Assembly (NCBI GenBank): GCA_039934135.1
Contig: JBDTMT010000189.1
Span: 1 to 10,244 of the forward strand
Length of the DNA stretch: 10,244 nucleotides
Direction: 5' to 3'
Origin: JBDTMT01 sp039934135
GTDB lineage: Bacteria; Desulfobacterota; Binatia; HRBIN30; CADEER01
The stretch's first letter is position 1; every line of letters begins with the position of its first letter. Shown here one piece after another: positions 5,131 to 10,244 of this stretch. Position numbers and translations under genes: made by a program. The notes beneath the pieces were generated by a model. That model was not told where the DNA came from, made no database searches, and saw only the letters and a list, made by a program, of their open reading frames with translations.

Positions 5131-6315
5131 ATGGTCGACATCTCCGAGCGCTCCTTCGAAGAGGCGATCGAGGCGGCTCTGCTCGCCGGCGGGCCGGACG
5201 CGGTCGCCGATCCGCCGCAGCCGGCGCTGCGCGAGCCGTTGGCGGACTACGAAGGGCTGCCGGGCGGCTACCGGCGGCGCGCGCCGGGGGATTACGACCG
5301 CGGCCTCTGCCTGCTGCCGCGCGATCTGCTCGACTTCGTGCTGGCGACGCAGCCCGAGCAGTGGCAGCGCCTGACGCAGCACCACGGCGCCGAGGTCACG
5401 GCGCGCTTCCTGGCGCGCGTCGCGCAGGAGATCGGCAAGCACGGCACGCTCGACGTGCTGCGCAAGGGCGTGAAGGATTCCGGCTGCAGCTTCCGCCTCG
5501 CCTATTTCCGCCCGGTGAGCGGGCTGAACGACGAGCTGCGCCGCTTGCACCAGGCGAACCTGTTCAGCGCCGTGCGCCAGCTGCACTACAGCGAGCGCAA
5601 CGAAAACAGCCTCGACCTGATGCTGTTCCTCAACGGCCTACCGCTGCTCAGCGCCGAGCTGAAGAACCCGCTCAGCGGCCAGACGGTCGAGCACGCCATG
5701 CGCCAGTATCAGCGCGACCGCGACCCGCGTGAGCCGCTGTTCGCCTTCGGGCGCTGCCTGGCGCACTTCGCCGTCGACGCCGACCTCGCCTTCGTCGCGA
5801 CGCATCTGCGCGGCGCGACGACGCGCTTTCTGCCCTTCAATCAGGGCAAGTACGGCGGCGCCGGCAATCCGCCGGTTCGCCAGGGCTACGCCACCGCCTA
5901 CCTGTGGGAGCGGGTGTGGGCGCGCGACAGCCTGCTCAACCTGGTGCAGCAGTTCGCGCACGTCGTCGAGGAAGCGGACGAGCGCGGCCGCAAGACCGGC
6001 GTGCGCAGCCTGATCTTCCCGCGCTACCACCAGCTCGACGCGGTGCGCCGGCTGGTCGCCGACGCGCGCGCGCACGGTCCGGGGCGGCGCTACCTGATCC
6101 AGCACAGCGCCGGCAGCGGCAAGAGCAACTCGATCGCCTGGCTGGCGCACCAGCTCTCGGTGCTGCACGACGCCGGAGACCGGCGCGTCTTCGACTCGGT
6201 GATCGTGGTCACCGACCGCAAGGTGCTCGATCGGCAACTGCAGCGCACGGTGAAGCAGTTCGAGCAGACGCTCGGCGTGGTGGAGAACATCGACACCACC
6301 TCGCGGCAGCTCTAA
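5131..6315 (+). CDS. hsdR: HsdR N-terminal fragment: nuclease domain and helicase motif I
   Basis: The 394 residues hold the N-terminal nuclease domain and the start of the motor. The nuclease active site is visible as D162 in ENSLDLMLFLNG and E176-x-K178 in LSAELKNP, the PD-(D/E)xK pattern of type I HsdR. The motor begins with PRYHQLDAV (Q301 of the Q-tip-like motif), Walker A HSAGSGKS (325-332, K331 for ATP) and motif Ia-like VVTDRKVLDRQL (~359-370). The fragment ends at the premature TAA before the DEAH box, so it cannot hydrolyse ATP alone. ATG 5131 lies 12 bases after the fic stop. There is no strong ribosome binding site, but MVDISERSFEEAIEAALL is a typical HsdR opening. Confidence 0.85.
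   Translation: MVDISERSFEEAIEAALLAGGPDAVADPPQPALREPLADYEGLPGGYRRRAPGDYDRGLCLLPRDLLDFVLATQPEQWQRLTQHHGAEVTARFLARVAQEIGKHGTLDVLRKGVKDSGCSFRLAYFRPVSGLNDELRRLHQANLFSAVRQLHYSERNENSLDLMLFLNGLPLLSAELKNPLSGQTVEHAMRQYQRDRDPREPLFAFGRCLAHFAVDADLAFVATHLRGATTRFLPFNQGKYGGAGNPPVRQGYATAYLWERVWARDSLLNLVQQFAHVVEEADERGRKTGVRSLIFPRYHQLDAVRRLVADARAHGPGRRYLIQHSAGSGKSNSIAWLAHQLSVLHDAGDRRVFDSVIVVTDRKVLDRQLQRTVKQFEQTLGVVENIDTTSRQL
6313..6313 (+). other. Probable one-base insertion in hsdR
   Basis: CAG-CTC-TAA-GGA at 6307-6318 becomes CAG-CTC-AAG-GAC if T6313 is dropped (the flanking CT run makes the exact base ambiguous). This restores the QLKDALESGK phase used for the remaining 763 codons. There is no homopolymer longer than two at the site. 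Confidence 0.85.
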
Positions 6316-6322
6316 GGACGCG

Positions 6323-8614
6323 TTGGAGAGCGGCAAGGCGATCGTCGTCACGACGCTGCAGAAGTTTCCGGTGATCGCCAAGGAGGTCGCCGACCTGCCC
6401 GGCCGGCGCTTCGCCGTCATCGTCGACGAGGCGCACTCCTCACAGAGCGGCGAGAGCACGCGCAGCCTCAAGGCGGTGCTCGGCGCCGACGCGGACGGCG
6501 GCGACGACGCCGACGATCCCGACGCGGTGACCTGGGAAGATCGCATCAACGAGACGCAGCAGAGCCGCGGCCCGCAGGCCAACCTCAGCCTGTTCGCCTT
6601 CACCGCGACGCCGAAGCCGAAAACGCTGGAGCTGTTCGGCCGCCGGCGCGCCGACGGCCAGTTCGAGCCGTTCAGCCTGTACAGCATGCGGCAGGCGATC
6701 GAGGAGAAGTTCATCCTCGACGTGCTGGCGCACTACACCACCTACGCGACGTACTGGCGGCTGCTGAAAACGATCGCCGACGATCCGCACTACGACCGCG
6801 GCAAGGCGTCGTATCTTCTGAAGAGCTTCGTCGACCTGCACCCGACGGCCCTCGACAAGAAGGTCGCGGTGATGGTCGAGCACTTCACCAGCCAGGTCGC
6901 CGACCGCATCGACGGCCGCGCCAAGGCGATGATCGTCACCCGCTCACGCGTGCACGCCGTGCGCTACAAGCAGGCTCTGGACCGCCATCTCGCCGCCAAG
7001 GGCTACCCGTACAAGGCGCTGGTGGCGTTCTCGGGCAAGGTGACGGACGGCGGCGGCGACTTCACCGAGTCCAACATGAACGGCCTGCCCGAGGCGCAGA
7101 CGGCGAACACCTTCGCGCTGCCGGAGTACCGCTTCCTGGTCGTGGCGAACAAGTTTCAGACCGGCTTCGACCAGCCGCTGCTCTACGCCATGTACGTCGA
7201 CAAGACGCTCGGCGGCGTCAACGCGGTGCAGACACTGTCGCGCCTCAACCGCACCCACGCGGACAAGAAGGAAGCGGTGGTGCTCGACTTCGTCAACGAC
7301 GCCGCCTCGATCCAGAAGGACTTCCAGCCCTACTACGAGACGACGCTGCTGTCGGAGGCCACCGATCCCAACCTGCTCTACGATCTGCAGCACACTATCG
7401 GCGATGCCGGCGTCTGCGAGGACGCCGACCTCGACGCCTTCGCGCGCGTCTACTTCGCGCCGAAGAGCACGCAGGATCAGCTCTACGCCGTGCTCGACCC
7501 GCCGCGCGAACGCTACCTGGCGCTCGACGAGGAGCCGCGGGCGTTGTTCCGCGGCGCCTTGACCGACTACGTGCGGCTCTACGCCTTCCTGTCGCAGATT
7601 CTCAGCTTCAGCGACGCGGAGTTGGAGAAGCTCTACCTGTTCGCCCGCGCCCTACGCCGCCGGCTGCCGGTCAGCCAGGAGGACCTGCCGCGCGAAGTGC
7701 AGGAGAACATCGACATGGAGTCGTACCGGGTCGGGCGCACCGGACAGGGCGCGATCAGCCTGACACGCGGCCCGGGCGTCATCGACCCGATACGCGCCGC
7801 TCCGGCGCACGTCGCACCGCCGTCACAGTTGGAGCCGCTATCGCAGATCATCGCGGCGCTGAACGAGCGCTTCGGCACCAACTTGAGCGATGACGACCGC
7901 GTCGCCATCCAGCGCGTGAAGGAGAAACTCGAGCAGGATGTGGCGCTGGACGCCAGCGCGCGCGTCAATCCGCGCGACAAGGCGCGCCTCACTTTCGACC
8001 ACAAGCTGCAGGACGTCTTCCAACAGCTGGTCGACTCCAACTTCCAGCTCTACAAGCGCATCACCGACGACGGCGACTTCAACCGCCTGCTCGGCGACTT
8101 CCTGTTCGACGACTACCTGCGCCGCCACCGCCAGGCGGAAGCCCTGATTCAAGCGGGCGAGTCGCTGACGCTGGAGTTCAAGTCGACGCTGCGCTGGAAC
8201 CTGCGCGAAGCGCGCCAGGACGACCGCATCACGCACGCTGTCTTGAAGACCGTCGCCGCCTTCCTCAACACCGAAGGCGGCGACCTGCTGATCGGCATCG
8301 CCGACGACGGCACCATCCTCGGACTCGACGCCGACGCCTTCGCCAACGACGACAAGTTCATCCAGCACCTGGCGCAGGTGGTGCGCAACGGGCTCGGCGA
8401 TCGTGCCGGCACCTGCCTCGACGCGCGCATGCAGCGCGTCGAGGACAAGGCCGTCTGCCTGGTCAGCTGCCGCCGCAGCCCGGAGCCGGTGTTTTTCAAA
8501 TGGAAGGGTATGGAAGCGGCGCCCGAGGGTGACTACTTCGTGCGCAGCGCCAACGGCACGGTAAAGCTGTCGCCGGAGAGCGCGCGCGAGTACGTGCGCA
8601 CGCGCTTCGCTTGA
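6323..8614 (+). CDS. hsdR: HsdR C-terminal fragment: DEAH motor, helical domain and AlbA_2 domain
   Basis: The 763 codons continue HsdR in the shifted phase. The TTG at 6323 is an internal Leu codon (L398 of the repaired protein), so an authentic start there is unlikely. Motor motifs are VIVDEAHSSQSG (DEAH 35-38; 432-435 repaired), FAFTATPKPKTLELFG (motif III, TATP), and the second RecA lobe with MIVTRSRVHAVRYK, VVANKFQTGFDQPLLYAMYVDK (motif V) and AVQTLSRLNRTH (motif VI, arginine finger region). A helical domain (~350-600 of the fragment) ends with DNFxR-like LGDFLFDDYLRR, where ordinary HsdR proteins stop. About 155 further residues form an AlbA_2-like domain. Alone, the fragment lacks nuclease and Walker A. 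Confidence 0.85.
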   Translation: MESGKAIVVTTLQKFPVIAKEVADLPGRRFAVIVDEAHSSQSGESTRSLKAVLGADADGGDDADDPDAVTWEDRINETQQSRGPQANLSLFAFTATPKPKTLELFGRRRADGQFEPFSLYSMRQAIEEKFILDVLAHYTTYATYWRLLKTIADDPHYDRGKASYLLKSFVDLHPTALDKKVAVMVEHFTSQVADRIDGRAKAMIVTRSRVHAVRYKQALDRHLAAKGYPYKALVAFSGKVTDGGGDFTESNMNGLPEAQTANTFALPEYRFLVVANKFQTGFDQPLLYAMYVDKTLGGVNAVQTLSRLNRTHADKKEAVVLDFVNDAASIQKDFQPYYETTLLSEATDPNLLYDLQHTIGDAGVCEDADLDAFARVYFAPKSTQDQLYAVLDPPRERYLALDEEPRALFRGALTDYVRLYAFLSQILSFSDAELEKLYLFARALRRRLPVSQEDLPREVQENIDMESYRVGRTGQGAISLTRGPGVIDPIRAAPAHVAPPSQLEPLSQIIAALNERFGTNLSDDDRVAIQRVKEKLEQDVALDASARVNPRDKARLTFDHKLQDVFQQLVDSNFQLYKRITDDGDFNRLLGDFLFDDYLRRHRQAEALIQAGESLTLEFKSTLRWNLREARQDDRITHAVLKTVAAFLNTEGGDLLIGIADDGTILGLDADAFANDDKFIQHLAQVVRNGLGDRAGTCLDARMQRVEDKAVCLVSCRRSPEPVFFKWKGMEAAPEGDYFVRSANGTVKLSPESAREYVRTRFA
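8156..8590 (+). other. Schlafen/AlbA_2-like domain fused to the HsdR C-terminus
   Basis: The domain starts GESLTLEFKSTLRWNLRE and continues HAVLKTVAAFLNTEGGDLLIGI and ADDGTILGLDAD, the recognised AlbA_2 (Schlafen AAA_4) signature with ExxxxEFK at E1010, E1015 and K1017 of the repaired protein. It then runs to a domain end near YFVRSANGTVKLSPE. This family binds nucleic acids, and Schlafen relatives with acidic residues in this region cleave RNA. Whether this copy has activity cannot be told. It follows the normal HsdR end with a short linker and in frame. Confidence 0.8.
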
Positions 8615-8648
8615 GCGCCGGGCGGCGGCAGTCCTCGACGCGGCGACG

Positions 8649-8690
8649 GTGAGCCAGTCACGGTGTGCGCGGGGGCGAGGCTGGGCTCAC
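8649..8690. terminator. Candidate bidirectional terminator between convergent genes
   Basis: GTGAGCC (8649-8655) and GGCTCAC (8684-8690) are perfect complements, extended by AG/CT with one bulged G. They lie between the hsdR stop (8614) and the opposing stop (8687-8689), overlapping the latter. The loop is long (about 28 bases) and no T-tract is present, so termination is plausible from position only. Confidence 0.3.
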
Positions 8691-10183
8691 GCGCCGCAGC
8701 ACTTCTTGTACTTGCCGCCGCTGCCGCACGGGCAGGGATCGTTGCGGCCGACTTTCGCACCTAGCTGCAAGGGAGGCCGAGGCGTTTCGCTCTCGGCTGC
8801 CTCGGACTCGAGCAAGTCGTCCTCCGCAACATCCTCGTCGTCGGCGTCTTCCTCTGCCCAACGCGCCTGACGGGCCGCTATGGCGGCGGGCTCGTAGAAG
8901 GTCAGCCAATCGGCTGGCGGCCGTGGCGGCGACCGCGGTGCGGCGAACTCGCGGTGTACGCCCTCATCGTCGAACTCGACGAAGCCAAGCTGCGCGCGCA
9001 GCGGCACCAGGACGTCGCGCCCGAAAGCCGCCAGCGCCTCGCGCCGGTCTTCGTCACGCACATCGATCAACGCGTGCGCGGCGGCGGTACGTGCCTCGAC
9101 GTCCTGGGCGCCGTCATCCAACGCGGCACGGAGGATCGGCAGCAACGCCGCCCGGTCGCCGGCGTCGCGCTGGGCCGCCTCGGCCAGCGCGTCGAACATG
9201 ATGCGCCGCAGCGCCATCGGCTCGGCGGCATTGTGCGCGATGTGGATCAACGTCGCATGCAGGCGCGGCCCGCGCGTGGCGAGCATCGCGGGCAGCGGCT
9301 CGAGAATCCATTCGTTGCCGAGCGCCAGCGCTTCGCGTCCCGCGGCCAGCAGTACCGCGTCGACTGCAGGCGCGTCGATCGCCGCGAGGATGAACGTGGC
9401 GTGCACCGGGGCCCACCAGCCCGGCAGCGGCGCCCGCCAATGCGCGGGGCTGATGCTGAGGCCCACCAAGCTGCCGAGCAGCCGCTCCCGGCGCGCCACG
9501 ATCTCGTCCACGACCGCGCGCGTGACGCGGTCCTCCTCGACGGAGAGCAGCGCCACCAGCTCCTCGTCACCCATGGCGGCGAGATCCTCCGGCGTCAGCT
9601 CGTCGTCCGACAAGGCATCGGAATCGTCGAAGTCCTCGTCGTCGCCCCCTTCATCGTCAAACTCGTCATCGTCGAGCTCGTCGTCATCCTCGTCGAACGC
9701 ATCGTCGTCGTCCTCATCAACGTCAACGTCGGTGTCGGCGCTCAGGCAGGCTGCCGCGAACGCCGCATCGTCTTCGGCAGGCTCGGCGGAGACCGCCAGC
9801 CATGAAGCCGCGGTGAGGGCGCGCACGGCATCGTAGTAGGCGGTGAAATCCGGCGGCGCCGCCGCGAGGTCGGCATGATCGGCATGAAAGGTGTTGAAGA
9901 GGTGATCGGCCAGGCACGCACCGACGGCGTGCACGGCCTGGTGCCGCGCCAGCCCTTCGGCGCAGAGGCGCTCGACGGCGGCGGCGACTGGTGTCGACTC
10001 GCCGAGGGCGACCTGATCCTCGACGGTAACGTGCACCAGCGCGTGCAGCGTCGGATCGGGCGTTGGAGGATGTTCACAGTGCCGACTTCGGTGGTGCGCC
10101 TCGACCAGACGTCGCCGCTGCGCTTCATCCAGGCGCAGCCAGTCCGCGGCATCGAGGGCGCGGTTTGGATCGTAGCGTGTCAT
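8687..10183 (-). CDS. DUF1841-like protein with acidic tract, helical repeats and SEC-C motif
   Basis: This 498-residue predicted soluble protein has no signal peptide or membrane segment. Residues ~1-95 resemble DUF1841 (RYDP start, HALVHVTVEDQVALGE, VERLCAEGLARHQAVHAVG). Residues ~136-200 are an extreme Asp/Glu tract. Residues ~205-400 are alpha-helical and HEAT-like (PVHATFILAAIDAP, LHATLIHIAHNAAEPMALRR, EARTAAAHALIDV). A second acidic patch lies at ~444-466. The C-terminus is a SEC-C zinc motif, GRNDPCPCGSGGKYKKCCG (479-497), with C484, C486, C495 and C496 as likely ligands. SEC-C occurs on SecA and on many proteins of unknown role, where it binds zinc and often partner proteins or ribosomes. 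ATG 10181-10183 has only a weak AGCAGG upstream. The gene converges on hsdR and shares no operon with it, so it is probably host flank. Molecular function is unknown. Confidence 0.85.
   Translation of the reverse strand: MTRYDPNRALDAADWLRLDEAQRRRLVEAHHRSRHCEHPPTPDPTLHALVHVTVEDQVALGESTPVAAAVERLCAEGLARHQAVHAVGACLADHLFNTFHADHADLAAAPPDFTAYYDAVRALTAASWLAVSAEPAEDDAAFAAACLSADTDVDVDEDDDDAFDEDDDELDDDEFDDEGGDDEDFDDSDALSDDELTPEDLAAMGDEELVALLSVEEDRVTRAVVDEIVARRERLLGSLVGLSISPAHWRAPLPGWWAPVHATFILAAIDAPAVDAVLLAAGREALALGNEWILEPLPAMLATRGPRLHATLIHIAHNAAEPMALRRIMFDALAEAAQRDAGDRAALLPILRAALDDGAQDVEARTAAAHALIDVRDEDRREALAAFGRDVLVPLRAQLGFVEFDDEGVHREFAAPRSPPRPPADWLTFYEPAAIAARQARWAEEDADDEDVAEDDLLESEAAESETPRPPLQLGAKVGRNDPCPCGSGGKYKKCCGA
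9584..9736 (-). repeat. Low-complexity acidic-codon tract
   Basis: On the plus strand the tract is dominated by TCGTC/TCATC units (GAC/GAT/GAA/GAG codons on the coding strand), encoding residues ~150-200 of the minus-strand protein. The run is almost entirely Asp and Glu with a few Phe, Ala and Gly. It is a likely site for length variation by slippage and produces spurious Ser-rich open frames on the plus strand. Confidence 0.75.
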
Positions 10184-10244
10184 CGCCTGCTGCCTAAGTG
10201 CCCGGCCCGCATTCGAGGTCGCTGCGGCGCTCGGGGCGCAGCAG
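10184..10244. other. Upstream flank of the minus-strand SEC-C gene
   Basis: Sixty-one GC-rich bases remain to the right edge. No convincing promoter, repeat or further gene start was seen. Confidence 0.4.

Larger units (their letters stand above)
5131..8614 (+). pseudogene. hsdR: hsdR split by a single-base frameshift (type I restriction subunit R with C-terminal AlbA_2 domain)
   Basis: Two adjoining frames together make one HsdR. Frame one ends ...TTSRQL then TAA (6313-6315). Removing one T at about 6313 gives ...SRQL-KDALESGKAIVVTTLQKFPVI, a smooth HsdR motif Ia-II region, in the phase of the second frame. The repaired protein is 1160 residues. Domain order is PD-(D/E)xK nuclease, RecA-like motor with motif I and DEAH, helical domain, then a non-canonical AlbA_2-like end. 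No other lesion was noticed, so the frameshift is either recent or a sequencing/assembly error. If real, translocation and cleavage should be lost. Confidence 0.85.

Noticed and set aside
3985..5586. 533-codon minus-strand open frame opposite fic and hsdR
   Set aside because: It lies antisense to two genes with clear catalytic motifs, is rich in Arg/Ala/Gln with no domain, and is a typical high-GC shadow.
6300..6325. Programmed +1 frameshift in hsdR (CTC TAA resembling the prfB site)
   Set aside because: The direction (+1 at a stop) matches, but there is no upstream Shine-Dalgarno-like stimulator and the Leu tRNA would re-pair poorly on UCU. An indel is simpler.
5638..6714. 358-codon minus-strand open frame opposite hsdR
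   Set aside because: Antisense to the HsdR motor region, with low-complexity composition and no recognisable domain.
6323..8614. Independent helicase gene starting at TTG 6323
   Set aside because: The TTG is an internal HsdR Leu codon in a conserved stretch and no ribosome binding site precedes it. The product would lack Walker A.
9584..9736. CRISPR-like or tandem-repeat array from the TCGTC units
   Set aside because: There are no regular spacers; it is a low-complexity acidic coding tract.
8954..9836. Plus-strand open frames opposite the SEC-C gene, including a Ser-rich one
   Set aside because: The Ser-rich and Val/Ile-rich runs are the complement of the acidic Asp/Glu codons, and the minus-strand frame carries the DUF1841-like and SEC-C motifs.
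1..10244. tRNA, rRNA or CRISPR array
   Set aside because: No cloverleaf, rRNA signature or repeat-spacer pattern was noticed on either strand.

Overview
The window is very GC-rich, with dense coding and GTG/TTG starts. That fits a high-GC proteobacterium (beta- or gammaproteobacterial in flavour), but there is no rRNA or other phylogenetic marker, so the assignment is inference. It is a defence locus: a type I restriction-modification (R-M) operon with accessory genes placed between its subunits, followed by a convergent, apparently unrelated gene.

Layout, left to right. (1) 1-917: C-terminal ~300 residues of HsdM; the catalytic part lies upstream of the window. (2) 918-1231: non-coding tract with two tandem perfect hairpins, a short repeat-bearing stretch and a 7-bp palindrome. 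(3) 1232-2285: toxin-antitoxin segment. It holds an orphan HicB-like antitoxin with a possible HicA stub, then an antitoxin fusing an N-terminal winged-helix-like domain to a HicB domain, then an intact HicA toxin. (4) 2282-3768: a 47-codon remnant of an HsdS N-terminus, then a complete two-TRD HsdS. (5) 3769-3948: gap with a 28-bp near-perfect palindrome, a mobile-element-like scrap and a possible structured leader. (6) 3949-5118: Fic-family AMP-transferase with an N-terminal autoinhibitory motif. (7) 5131-8614: HsdR split by a one-base frameshift at about 6313. Once repaired it is ~1160 residues and carries an extra C-terminal Schlafen/AlbA_2-like domain. (8) 8687-10183, minus strand: a DUF1841-like protein with a very acidic tract, helical repeats and a C-terminal SEC-C zinc motif.

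How it fits together. HsdM and HsdS form the modification enzyme, and HsdR would add the ATP-dependent translocase/nuclease. HicBA and Fic are growth-control modules inside the operon. From the fused antitoxin to HsdS, successive reading frames are joined by 4-base start/stop overlaps (ATGA, ATGA, GTGA), so antitoxin, toxin, remnant and specificity subunit appear translationally coupled. If the hsdR frameshift is real, this strain would modify DNA but not restrict it.

The most unusual features are the AlbA_2 domain on HsdR, the HicBA module embedded between hsdM and hsdS with coupled translation through an HsdS remnant, and the winged-helix-HicB antitoxin fusion.
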